From contig JAJNNY010000049.1 of NCBI GenBank assembly GCA_022453515.1, positions 219,593-283,592 of the forward strand: 64,000 bases of DNA, in the 5' to 3' direction. The translations under genes and the position numbers were made by a program. The stretch is from Astrocystis sublimbata (Eukaryota; Ascomycota; Sordariomycetes; Xylariales; Xylariaceae). Positions 54,259 through 64,000 of the stretch are shown here, in pieces. Numbering within the stretch: position 1 is the first letter of the stretch; each line of letters begins with the position of its first letter. Below the pieces are notes generated by a model that was not told the DNA's origin, searched no databases, and saw nothing but the letters and a program-made list of their open reading frames with translations.

Positions 54259-55886
54259 ATGCGACAAGTTTACCTTTTTAGATGGTTCATTCTGCTTCTG
54301 CAGTTTCAATTGAGTTCTGCGCTCAAGTCTGCAGCTTGCCTTGCTCAAACTGCCAAGGCTCATATTAATGGCCACCTTAGCGCCCCTGATTCTGTATGCG
54401 AGTGGCTGGGGATTCCCTATGCGTCCCCTCCAACTGGCCAACTTAGATTTGCGTCGCCTGCAAGGTTCGACCTCGAAGGATTCATAGATGCAGATAACTA
54501 CGTAGGTATGTCCGCTTGCTCTATCAATACTCAAAATTCACAGAGGAGCAGGGTTTTGATTGTCCGCAAATCCCATCCGGCACGTTCACATACCCAAATG
54601 CCACATCTCAATACCAGCGAATATATAGCAGCATCACCAATCAGCTCAACAACACGCAGAGCGAAGATTGCCTGACCCTCAACATCTGGTCGGGGGTGCG
54701 CAAGCCCAAGACCTTGAAGCCGGTGATTGTATGGATTCATGGAGGTCGCTTCTCTACTGGTTCGAGCCACACACCGTTCTACGATGGAGGGAACCTCGCC
54801 GGCGCCCAAGATGTTGTCGTTGTCACTTTCAATTTCCGCATGAACATCTTTGGGTTTCCGGGCTCACCTGAGGCACCGCACAACATCGGCTTTCTCGACC
54901 AATACATGGCCGTTGTATGGGTGCACGACAATATCGCGTCGTTTGGAGGGGACCCCGATCGCATTACCATTATTGGGCAGTCATCTGGTGCCGTGGCGGT
55001 CAGTAACTGGGCGTATGCTTTTAGAGATAACCCCATCGTCGCAGGGACCATGTCACATTCTGGTAACGTATTCTCGTTTCCCATCCATGACGCCGGCTTA
55101 GCTGCTTCCAATTGGAATCGCGTCACTTCAGTGCTGGGTTGTGGAAGTTCCGAATCGGCCCTCGCGTGCATGCGGTCTGACAACATCTCCGTCAAATCGA
55201 TTCTGGATGCCGTCAAGACAGTGCCATCGGCCCCCGGAGACTCCCCTGCGCGCTCAGTGTCTCCATTCCAAGTTACCGCTGACAATATTACCGCCTTCTC
55301 AGTACCTGAATACGTCTCACGGCTCCGGTCAGCCAAGTTTGCTCCGATACCTCATTTCCAGATCCACGGTCATCACGAATCTGGTTTTTATCGGATATCA
55401 GCCCTGGCGCAAGGGCGGACGCTGCCAGAAAGCGACTGGGAAGAATTCGAGCTCGAATCTTTCACATGCGCAACGGCCGCCGAAACATACTGGAGGTCCA
55501 GAGCCGGCGTACCTACGTACCGCGCTCGGTACATGGCCGACTGGGAGAATCTGCGGCTATATGACCCGCCGTCGAGCGGCGCATATCACAGCGTTGATGT
55601 CAACATGGTTACAGGAAATTCCGAAACTGTCAGCGGCATTGCATCCTCGCCGCCTGAAGTTGAATTGATGCATATCATGCAAGAAGCTTGGGCAGCTTTC
55701 GCAGCAGACCCTGCGCGCGGATTGAGTAAAATGCGCTGGCCACACTATCAGACCGGCGGGGAGTCGTTGATTAGGCTGGGGGTTGATACTACGCCACAGG
55801 TCGACATTGTCTCTTCTGCAATGTATGATGGTGCATGTGCTGCTCTAAATCTGTCGTACTGGGATGGTTTTGTACCTTCGTTATAA
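54259..55886 (+). CDS. Secreted type B carboxylesterase
   Basis: 529 aa in two exons: 54259-54505 and 54544-55886. The 38-nt intron (GTATGT...CACAG, phase 1) is very short. Seen: signal peptide (WFILLLQFQLSSALKSAA), WLGIPYASPP, SEDCLTLNIW, oxyanion region VIVWIHGG, the GQSSGA nucleophile elbow (Ser 229) and HSVDVNMVTGN with the catalytic His. These are the standard landmarks of the esterase/lipase COesterase family, which hydrolyses carboxylic esters extracellularly or in the secretory pathway. It lies 364 bp downstream of the broken P450 on the same strand; the two could once have belonged to one metabolic unit, but this is only suggested by position. Confidence 0.88.
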
Positions 55887-56551
55887 AGGAGCAAGTCGCA
55901 TCATGATAGTCTACTTTCTGGAGAACAGCCATCCCAGGACCAGCAGAGGAGGAGGAGGAGAACGAGGGAGGGAGGGACCTGCACGCCAAACCTTATCCAA
56001 AGCCGAGCGTACCCCTTTCGGGCCCTTTGATCCCCCCCCTCTCCCTTCTGCCCGCCCAGGTACACAACTATATAATTGAGTTTACGTCTAAGCACTATTG
56101 GCCGAGTTGGTACGGTCTAGCGATTACAGCATCTTTATCCTAGCGGTTCACGATGCGGATCAGATCTGGGAGGGTTCGATTCACGCGTCGGCTATTAATC
56201 TTTACTTTTTTGTTCCATTACCTTTTCGCTATTTCTGTGACAGCTCAACTTGTTTTATTGCCTATGCGAGTCTCTCATCTAATGCTTCTTTCAAATTTAT
56301 TGTCATTCAATTCAGCACAACGTAGCTACATCCGTTTGAGATATCCTACATCGTAATGGGACTTCACTTCGTTGTTGATCGACTATTTATTGCGAGAAAA
56401 TATCCATTGATACACGTCCGTCTAGAACTATAGATCGCCCATCCTCTATGGCAGCGTGATTATACTCGCTCACGGTAAGTCGCCCGATGAAAGTGTTTAC
56501 TCGTAGCAACCAGAGTCTCCCACGTCGGCTGAGGCCATGTACACAGTTGCT
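55887..56551. other. Intergenic, convergent 3' ends
   Basis: 665 bp. It holds sequences resembling tRNA A and B boxes (56102-56180) that do not fold into a tRNA (see rejected items), and a GGA-rich run near 55945-55975. No gene supported. Confidence 0.45.
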
Positions 56552-58750
56552 TTATACCTCCGCCCTCACGCCACTGATGAGGAGCGCATCGACCTTCTCC
56601 CCCTTCTTCAAGGGCTCCTTGCCACTCGGCAAGCAGAGAAGACAATTCGCGCTTCTCAGACTTCCGACTTTAGAACTGCGCTGGCCACCCGTGCTCGTCG
56701 CCACCAAACGGCCAGTAGTATCAACAACGACAACAGCGCGATGGTATTCAGCCCGCGACTTATCAAGTGAAAAGTCGTGGCCCAGGATAACAGGGACCTT
56801 GGCCAAGCCTGGGGGCGAGATACCCGACATCTGGTGCAGCGAGGGCAGGACGAAGAGATTGAAGGTGACAAGTGCCGAGGCCGGGTTGCCTGGCAGAGAA
56901 AATATGACCTTGGAGACGCGTTCGCCGGCATCGTTCTTGACAGTCACGGTGGCGAATGTGGTCGGCTTGCCAGGCTTCATAGCGACCCGGCCGAAGTGGA
57001 TGGTGCCGCCGAGCGAGCGCTCGATCGTAGGCTTTAGCAAGTCCAGCTCTCCCATCGAGACACCACCAGACGTAATGACGAGATCGACGCGCCGTAGGGC
57101 GTCTCGTAGGTTCTGCTCGAGTGTGCCAGGTGTGTCTGCTGCGATGCCTAGGTCAACGACCTCGAATCCCTGTTCGCGGGCAGCACACATCAAGGTGATC
57201 CGGTTCGTATCGCGCACCTCTCCAAGCCGCAGTGCACCCTCTCGATCATGCTGCACGATCTCATCGCCAGTTGACAGGACGCCTACAACAGGTTTTCTGT
57301 ATGTCTTGACGTGCGCGACGCCCACCGCAGCCAGAAGACCTATCTCGCCTCCCACGGCCGACACGAGCTCTCCCTTACTCAACACCACATCGTCGGCTTT
57401 GATATCGCTGCCAATGGCTCTGATATTCTCTCCCTCTTGTACGCCATCCGCCAGAATGTCGACTTCCTTCTCTTCCTTGCCATCCTCCGTCATGGTTTTC
57501 AACACTGTATCCTCAACCATGATGACCGAGGTGGCACCAGGAGGCAGTGGCGCGCCCGTCGTGATCCTTGCAATCTCGCCTTCTTTGAGCTCCTTCACCT
57601 CCTTTCCATCACCAGGAGACGCATGAGAGATAGACACGACGGGATAGACGCCGCTCATTTTCCCGTCCTTCGGCACCACGACGGCGTACCCGTCGACTAT
57701 GCTCGCCCGGAAACCGGGCACATTCTCATTTGCGGAAACCTCTTCGGCCAGTACGCGCCCGGCGAGAGAAGTGTCGACTTTCGATGTGATTATCTCAGGT
57801 GCGGGGGTGTGTTCTCGGATCTTCTGTAACGCATCGTCTACCGACAGCATCGGGTAAGGTGATTCTCGGTTTCTTCTACTAGGCCCCAGATTCGGGTCGT
57901 TCGACATCGGATTTGCATTTGAAGGTGTATGTCTGACCAGATCACCATGTCCATGCCCATGACTGTGTCCGTGACTGTGACCATCACTATGGCCGTGCGC
58001 GTGTCCATGCCCGTGATGATGACTATGGTCGTGGTGGGAGTGCGACTGTGCGCGATTCGTGTTGGCACTGATGCCCGCATCTGCCTCAAGCTTCTTCACA
58101 CCTCCAGCATGTAGAGATCTAGAGTCCATTCCGGCCGCTTGCTGGCAGGCGTGCGGCAGCATTTTGAGGATCGCTTCCAGGTTTTCCTTGGCACCCTTGG
58201 GTGAGCCCGGCAGCGTCACAATGACGGTGCCGTTTCGCACACCTGCGACAGGGCGCGACATCATCGCAACTGAAAAGGTTGGATATCAACACATCTGGAC
58301 ATGCCTTGCGATTCATTGAGATACTCACAAGGCGTGGCACGTAAAGAGGCATCCAACATGCCATGCACCAGACCAGGTGCTTGTCTATGAAGCAGAGCCG
58401 AGACAGCCTATCACGCCATCATTATGAGGGCCTGTCAAAGATACGTGAGAATGGGAAAGGGCCCAATGAGTGTTTACCTCTGGTGTGTGATCTGATGTCG
58501 CAAATCCCGTGCCTCCAGTGGTCACGATGAGATTGATACCTGCAGAAGCGAAGTCGCTCCACAGCATGATGTGGCGCTGGATCTGAGCGACCTCATCGGG
58601 CACAATCTTGGTCTCGACGAGCTTCCATTTTCCGCCCCCTTCTTTCTCCAGCACGTTGCTCAAGGTAAGTTCCGACGAGTCCGTTGATGGGTCCTTAGCC
58701 GCAGTGGTGGACACGATGAGCAATGCGACTTTTAGAGATACCTCGGCCAT
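56552..58750 (-). CDS. cnxE: Molybdopterin adenylyltransferase/molybdotransferase fusion (gephyrin-like)
   Basis: 689 aa in three exons: 58750-58478, 58407-58329 and 58269-56552, phase-consistent. N-terminal MogA/G-type domain: TTGGTGFATSDHTPE, then MMSRPVAG and LPGSPKGAKENL (to about residue 160). A His-rich linker at about 194-225 has 17 His in 32 residues, alternating with Gly and Ser. C-terminal MoeA/E-type domain: VDGYAV, RITTGAPLPPGA, VLSTGDE, TSGGVSMGELD and SLPGNPASA. In family terms, the two halves adenylate molybdopterin and insert molybdate; Aspergillus cnxE and Neurospora nit-9 have this order. Needed for nitrate reductase and other Mo-enzymes; cytosolic. The order MogA-MoeA is as in gephyrin and opposite to plant Cnx1. 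No damage seen. Confidence 0.93.
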
Positions 58751-59199
58751 GGTTCTGTGATCTAGGACAGTACTTTTGAGATGGTCGCAGGTTGTTGATT
58801 AAGATTCAAATGATATCAATGTAGCTCAGTGTAACTAACAGTAAGTCGCAGCATAGTGTGTTTGTATGTAACATACAACATAGAAGCTTTTGAGCATTAG
58901 ATTGTACTCATTGTCGATGACCATACAGCAGTTCAATTGGAGGGGTCTAAAGCATTGAGCGAACTAAGTGAATCGTGCGGTATCTATTTGCTTATGATAC
59001 ATAGAATCTACTTGACAGATCGCCGTCCTAGTGACGTTGCAGCGACTAGCCGCCATTGGAAAAATGTACTCAGAAGTATCCAGTACAAATGCCAAGCGGA
59101 GACCCCTCTTTCAAAGTCGCACTTATCCTATTTTGCCCAAGACGACCTGATGTATTCATCATGATCGCATTGGTGATTATTATTCTTCAAAAGAATATA
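58751..59199. other. Intergenic before the transposon
   Basis: 449 bp holding the cnxE promoter and the left flank of the transposon. No gene recognised. Confidence 0.4.
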
Positions 59200-59231
59200 A
59201 CGTCATCCACAAGCCGATGCTGCACTTTTTA
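59200..59231 (+). repeat. Left terminal inverted repeat of the Fot1-like element
   Basis: 32 bp starting ACGTCATCCACAAGCC and ending CACTTTTTA. Matches the right end perfectly apart from a 17-bp insertion there. Confidence 0.9.
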
Positions 59232-59281
59232 CTATTTCTTCACCTTCCACATTCAATTATAAATATCTTACCAACCACATT

Positions 59282-60937
59282 ATGCCACCTAAATCAAGTG
59301 AAACTAATCTGCAGCTAGCGATTTAGGCTAAAAAACGCAACCCTAAACTTTCTTTTCAGAAAATTGCAAAAATCTATAACGTTTGCACTACTATAATCGC
59401 GAAACGCCTTGCCGGTTTTTAACTAGTTTATTTATCGAACCGAAAATCGCGAAAGTTTATAATATCTAAAAAAGATACGATTACTAAACGTGTAATTAAG
59501 CTAGATTCGCGAGCATTTCCTCCCCGGTTTTGATACATTAAAGAAATGGCTAATATCCTCCGATACATACGCGACACAAAGCCCGTTGGATATAACTAGG
59601 CCTCGAATTTTATACAATAACAACCTGACCTCCAAACGCGTTTAAATCGTTAAATCGATTATTAGCGAGCTTTTAACAAAAATCCTATAAGTTATTACGT
59701 ATGGTTTACGCTTATAGCTAATATAATTACGAAATATAGTATTTAAATAAAAAATATATTTAACTTTAATAAATCGGGGTTTTTTATAAATATAATTATA
59801 ATTAGAATAGTTATAACAAGCTTAAAAAAACATGGGAGACTTAGGCAGGCCTAGCAAGGAAGCAGAGAATAGGTTACAGTAGTTTAAGCTATTAATTCTC
59901 AAAGTTAGGCGGTACTGCCGTATATTATTTTTATAAACGTATATTACCTCGCGTCTTAATATCGCAATACTACTTTACTACCCAACTAGGTTATCGATCT
60001 TTTAAGTAATAGTTAGACTATAAACAAAATAAACGTAAAATAGCTATAGTACTTTGATTTATATACTTAAAGCTATATAAAGGGTATAAAACGCCTCTTA
60101 ATCCTTAATAGTTATAAAAGCTACTATTTAATAGATTTTAAAAATTATTATAAAAACAATAGTATAATTACCCTTTATATACCTACCTATTTATTATATA
60201 AACTCTAGCTTTTTAATCTAATACTTTTTAATATATTAAAACGCCTCTATTTATTATATATTAAGGATTTAATACAGCGGTACCAAACCTATGTTACAAA
60301 AAAGGATTTTTTAGCCGGGTTTTTAAAAGCGTTTATAAATATTTTTATAAAAAAAAACATTCGATTAGGATTTAAAACTATTAAATTTATTCCTTTAGAT
60401 ATAAAAAAAGTAATTTTTTTATTAGATATAAAAAAAAACAAAAAAACTCCTTTTATTAAACTTAAATTATACCTTTTAGCTTGGATTTTTAAGATATTTA
60501 CCACTTTTTTTAAAGCTTTAAAATAGTTAATTCTTATTAAAACTAGTATTTAAAAATATTAAAAAAGCTTATTAATATTAATTTTAAAATTAATTAATTT
60601 AATTATAAAAACTATATATATTATAATATATAAAAACGCCTTTTTATATTAAAAAAACAAAAAACTTTATAAAACTAACTATATATTTAGTAAATATTAT
60701 AAATAAAAAAATAAGCAACTAATATATAAAAAACCTCTTACTATAAAGGATTCTCAAGTTCTACAGGAATTAAAAAGCGATAATAACGTTAAATCGGTAA
60801 TAGAAAATAAAAATAGTCGTTTAGCGAAAAGGGCGCGGACGGGTCAAAAGCGGTATAGCATCTGCGGTAGTAAGGGATATAATGCGCGAACATGTCAAAT
60901 AGAAGTAGAAACCTCTAAAGAAGACGATTCCAATTGA
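59282..60937 (+). pseudogene. Degenerate pogo-family (HTH-psq / DDE_1) transposase
   Basis: Reading frames starting at ATG 59282 give MPPKSSETNLQLAI then a stop, then KIAKIYNV...TTIAKRLAGF, the helix-turn-helix of pogo-type transposases, broken by stops. Further on, the position of the family block NFDE(T/S)GF reads N-F-N-K-S-G-F, that is Asp to Asn and Glu to Lys, the changes expected from G-to-A mutation. The end (about 60825-60937) carries ICG...GYNARTC, a zinc-knuckle-like tail usual in fungal members. Stops are spread throughout, so no active protein is possible. Confidence 0.8.
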
Positions 60938-60995
60938 TTTGAACTGTTTTAATTGCGTTATTATTGTGTTTTTGGTAATAGCGTAAAATGGGTGT

Positions 60996-61044
60996 TAAAA
61001 AGTGCAGCATCGGCTTGGGTGCAGCATCGGCTTGTGGATGACGT
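60996..61044 (-). repeat. Right terminal inverted repeat with internal 15-bp duplication
   Basis: 49 bp. Read outward-in it has the same 26 outer bases as the left end, then CC plus a second copy of AAGCCGATGCTGCAC, then the shared TTTTTA. The two copies lie at 61019-61033 and 61002-61016. Confidence 0.88.
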
Positions 61045-61217
61045 TATACAAATTTGTTTGAAGAATTCACATTAGTATTAATAACTAATAGCAAATTAGA
61101 CATGGTTGCTGACACCAGTTTGAACGTCTTAAATTTCCATCAATTATGAGTCTGACTGTCATGATAGTGAGCGTCTATATCCAGTGACATGGACATGTTA
61201 AATTGGAAGCTATCAGC

Positions 61218-62312
61218 CTAACCGAGGATAACGGCAACAGCCAACGCCCAGAGTCCTAAATGCATAACCGAGCCAATGCCAACGGTTGTTGTTGTGCCTG
61301 CACTCAATAACACCACTTCGCCAACAGTAGCAACACCATCACCGTTGACATCCACGTCCTGCAGCTTGGTGGTATTAGCACGAAGACAGCGGAGCTCTTT
61401 CCCATGCAGCATAAACGTGTCGCTAGAGTTGTGGGTGGTGGGCAACAAGGCACTGAGATGCAAAACCTGCATCTGATTCGCTGCCGTCTGATACTGCACT
61501 ATCTCGTTGCCCAAGACAGGTCCGCTCACATTGACCCAAAACGTTTCGCCACTGTTGATTTGCTGAGACTTGTTGCCGAGTGAGTATCCTATTGTCGTGG
61601 TAGAGTTGAAAGGGCCCCTGTCGCGCCCGAACGATCCATAACATTCAGGGATCAGGCTAAAAAGGTGCTGGTTGGCAGTATGGCAGCTACCTTTTTCGTC
61701 GGGCGGTGATATCTGCTTCAAGATGGCATCTACGCATGCCTGGCCAAGCGCCGGGACGCAGCTTGTGTCGTCGTCTTTGAGACTGTTGGTCACGTTCACT
61801 GGCAAGTCGATCCCTGCGCCTAATTGCGTTATGCACAGCGTACTCCTAGCGTCGTCCAGTGCTTCCGAGAGATTTCCTTCGATCGGCCAAGACAGGTCCC
61901 AGGTCTGGCTCACAAAGGCTTGGTAGTCGCCGCGCTTCGCAACCTCGCTGATGTTGGTACCATTGTAGGGGGCGTAAAACTGGCTCACGTTGACACCTGC
62001 ACCGATGTGTTAGCGATATCTGTAAATTATGTCCCTGCGCTAGCACATACGCCATGTCCATTCCGCGTCCCGAAGCACCGAGTCTGACCTGAGCCACTCC
62101 CAGGTGTCTTGGAAAGGTTTGAAAGTTCCGCTTCTTGATATGTTTGGATTTTGATTATGGTGTACAATGAGATCTGAAGGGACGGGCAATGGACCAAATT
62201 CATCGTCGGGGGCTGGTGAAAACCATCCCGGGAAGGGACCTTCCTCAGGTTCCTGTGCGATAACACTGGAACCAAAGGAGAGAAGAATAATAGTCAGGGC
62301 GCTTAACTCCAT
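61218..62312 (-). CDS. Secreted protein with EF-hand-like calcium loop and possible GPI signal
   Basis: 346 aa in two exons: 62312-62051 and 61996-61218 (intron GTATGT...TGCAG, phase 1). Seen: signal peptide (LTIILLSFGSSVIAQ), a Pro-rich acidic stretch, many N-x-S/T sites, six Cys in the main part (TLCITQ, TSCVP, QACVD, GSCHT, PECYG, LRCLR), then DVNGDGVATVGE at 303-314, which fits the 12-residue EF-hand/dockerin-type loop with ligands D, N, D and E. A hydrophobic C-terminal end (LGLWALAVAVILG) after a small-residue patch suggests a GPI-anchor signal. Family not recognised. Probably cell-surface; calcium binding is inference from one loop. Confidence 0.75.
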
Positions 62313-63466
62313 AGTCGCTGATGAGATTCGTCTGATTGATGTTGAGAGTTTGAGTCTAAGTTGAGTTCAAGTCAATCATGTGAGCAACGAGACCAAATTC
62401 TGCAGCATATATAAGAGAAGTTGACCTTGCAGGTTTTGCGTCACAACAAACGAAATCAATTGCACTGTTGATCCCAATGATGTCATATCGTAAGAGTCAG
62501 AATAAATTTAGAAATTCAGACCATCGAGCCAACTACTTCGTATTGGGGGCTATGTTGTTGGTCAGCACCTGCATGATTATTGTGTCGTGGGTTGTCTTTT
62601 AGGTTGTTAGTTGTAAGTGCCAAGACAGCATTACCCCCTGCTGCCTGTCAAGACTTAGACTTACAGAACCGAATATGCAGTATTTACCAACAAGCATTGA
62701 CGATCTGACACTAATTTACGCTGCCACGTACGTCAGAGCCCAATTTTGGCTTTACTGACAGTTAGCCAGGGCGGTCAGTGGCCGTATTAAGACGAATCAA
62801 CAACGTTGTTGGTAGGAGAATTAATGCAGCTGAAGAGATCGACGTACAGCCCTGCTTGATGATCTTTAGTCTTGTCTACAAGGAGGACCTAACCTGCTGC
62901 TTCTGCATTTGGCGACACGTGGCGTTGGGACGTATTTTCGACAAATTGGTCTACGATATTTAGCTATCTTAGTCGGTCACATGGGACTTTTGATAGTCAA
63001 GGGATGAACAGTCCAGGATCAAGTACCACTTATGCACGACTTTTGTATTCCACCAATATTACGATTAATGCATATGTTAGTTACAAGGCACTCACATAAA
63101 GCTTGGTTCAAGTCTCCCCTTTGCAACGGTCATAGATAGATAATTCCTACTTGATCACACCTTGATAGTAAGAGTAGATACTTTGACCTAGGAATCTACT
63201 TCTCGACGACCCTGGTTTATACTTCTATATAAGTTTCTTAAAAGCAATAGATTCCCCGCATAGCTACTTTCTGTCCTTCAGCTGATGCATCTTGCTATTG
63301 GTTGTCTATGATCATCACACGGGAGAAGAAATACAGGATCTCACGAACAATAAATCGTGAACCAAGATAACATCGCCATTCAACTAATAATCTATATCAA
63401 AAGACCTCAATTTATGTACTGTTCCAGCAATCATATACCGCGCGCAATACCCGGCGCATTTGTCAA
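62313..63466. other. Intergenic
   Basis: 1154 bp between two minus-strand secreted-protein genes. No coding exon, RNA gene or repeat I can support. The upstream region of the EF-hand-like gene lies at the left end. Confidence 0.4.
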
Positions 63467-63972
63467 TTATTCATCGCTATCCCCATCGTCTCCTTCGCAG
63501 AAGTAGGAGTAATAGCCAACATTGACGTCATCGAAAAGATTCTCCAAGCAGGCCTGGTTGCTGTCTTCGTCGAAGATTGCTGTCATATCCTCCTTTGCCT
63601 CAGACATACTGCTGTTGTAGATGGGCTCGTAGATATTACCCACTCCGTCCCCGATGCAAGGCTTGTCTTCGGCCCAGAAAACCAGCCGACACTTCGAGTC
63701 CCTACAAATTATTGAGCGAGTTAGTTCAGCGTAAAGATCACACCCAATCATGATTTGCAAGAAACGCACCAGTCCTGGATAAGCACTGTTCTCGTCTCGA
63801 GAAGGACCGTGTCGCAATTCACGGTCAACCCCGGCGTGCGGGTGCGAGTTGAGTCGGCATATTCGCTGGCGCACGCATCGGCCTCGTCCCAAAACTTCAG
63901 CGTGAACGCCTGAGATATCCCGGCCAGAGCCAAGGCGCCGAGAGCGAGGGTAGTGATCTTGATCGAGGGCAT
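63467..63972 (-). CDS. Small secreted cysteine-containing protein
   Basis: 145 aa in two exons: 63972-63770 and 63701-63467 (intron GTGCGT...TGTAG, phase 2). Signal peptide (ITTLALGALALAGISQA) with predicted cleavage near residue 22. The mature part is acidic, has six Cys (DAC, VNC, SKC, KPC, QAC, YFC), one NSS sequon and ends EGDDGDSDE. Even Cys number and small size fit a disulfide-bonded extracellular protein. It could be an effector-like or cell-wall-associated protein, but no family was recognised. Start is an ATG at 63972, 28 bp from the window edge, so the promoter is outside. Confidence 0.75.
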
Positions 63973-64000
63973 TTTGACTTGGATGATAGAAAGAACAGGG

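Larger units (their letters stand above)
59200..61044 (+). mobile_element. pogo/Fot1-type DNA transposon, RIP-like decayed
   Basis: 1845-bp element with 32-bp terminal inverted repeats, flanked by TA on both sides (59198-59199 and 61045-61046), the target duplication of Tc1/mariner-pogo elements. Length, TA duplication and a single central transposase frame match Fot1-like elements. The interior (about 59400-60900) is extremely AT-rich with TA-rich decay and many stops, whereas the ends keep normal composition. This is what repeat-induced point mutation leaves, with C-to-T and G-to-A changes; the dinucleotide indices were not computed here. The insertion sits between cnxE and a secreted-protein gene and interrupts neither. 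Confidence 0.88.

Noticed and set aside
56098..56195. tRNA-like sequence with good A-box (TGGCCGAGTTGG) and B-box (GGTTCGATTC)
   Set aside because: The D stem pairs, but T stem and acceptor stem do not, and no anticodon arm of correct size forms. Could be a relic; not called.
60289..60504. Minus-strand 71-aa frame within the transposon
   Set aside because: Low-complexity Phe/Lys/Ile/Asn translation of AT-rich decayed DNA, antisense to the transposase relic.
63100..63120. GGTTCAAGTC resembling a tRNA B-box
   Set aside because: No A-box at proper distance and no T stem.
1..64000. CRISPR arrays, operons, ribosome binding sites, rRNA genes
   Set aside because: None seen; the window is eukaryotic and genes are individually transcribed and intron-bearing.

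Overview
The window is nuclear DNA of a filamentous ascomycete (Pezizomycotina). The evidence is many short spliceosomal introns (about 50-150 nt) with GTAAGT-type donors and CTAAC/CTGAC branch points, together with families typical of this group: a non-reducing PKS with SAT and PT domains, a HET domain, DUF3433, a DUF7708-type protein, a Zn2Cys6 regulator, a gephyrin-like cnxE fusion and a RIP-like decayed pogo/Fot1 transposon. I joined exons by eye, checking frame and phase at every junction. Several genes begin at an internal ATG rather than at the first TTG or GTG of the open frame.

Layout. 0-11.6 kb: left-truncated SDR, FAD monooxygenase and a 2724-aa non-reducing PKS (SAT-KS-AT-PT-ACP-CMeT-R). 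Together they look like an aryl-aldehyde and dearomatisation pathway of the tropolone/azaphilone/citrinin/sorbicillin kind; the cluster probably continues left of the window. 12-24.5 kb: a signalling or self/non-self-like island with a kinase-HET gene on the minus strand, a paralogous kinase head-to-head with it, and a DUF3433 membrane protein. 25-36 kb: mostly housekeeping-like genes (possible nuclease-fold protein, TMEM97/EXPERA protein, type I membrane protein, methyltransferase, secreted PAF-acetylhydrolase-like enzyme, RBR ubiquitin ligase). 36.5-43.8 kb: secreted beta-lactamase-fold hydrolase divergent from a Zn2Cys6 regulator, then an SDR and a TauD-type dioxygenase, possibly a small metabolic module. 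44.5-51 kb: AAA ATPase and DUF7708-type gene, head-to-head. 52.5-55.9 kb: broken cytochrome P450 and a secreted carboxylesterase. 56.5-58.8 kb: molybdenum-cofactor gene cnxE. 59.2-61.0 kb: decayed pogo/Fot1 element with clean terminal repeats. 61.2-64 kb: two genes for secreted proteins.

The most unusual feature lies between the kinase and HET coding blocks (14157-14743, minus strand). Seven successive 3-nt units, each preceded by AG and followed by GT(AAG), are separated by intron-sized segments of 55-95 nt. Read as seven single-codon microexons they keep phase and join the kinase to the HET part as one 1308-aa protein. Retaining the first of these introns would instead give a kinase-only protein ending 12 codons later. 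I know of no described gene with seven consecutive one-codon exons; RNA data would settle it.
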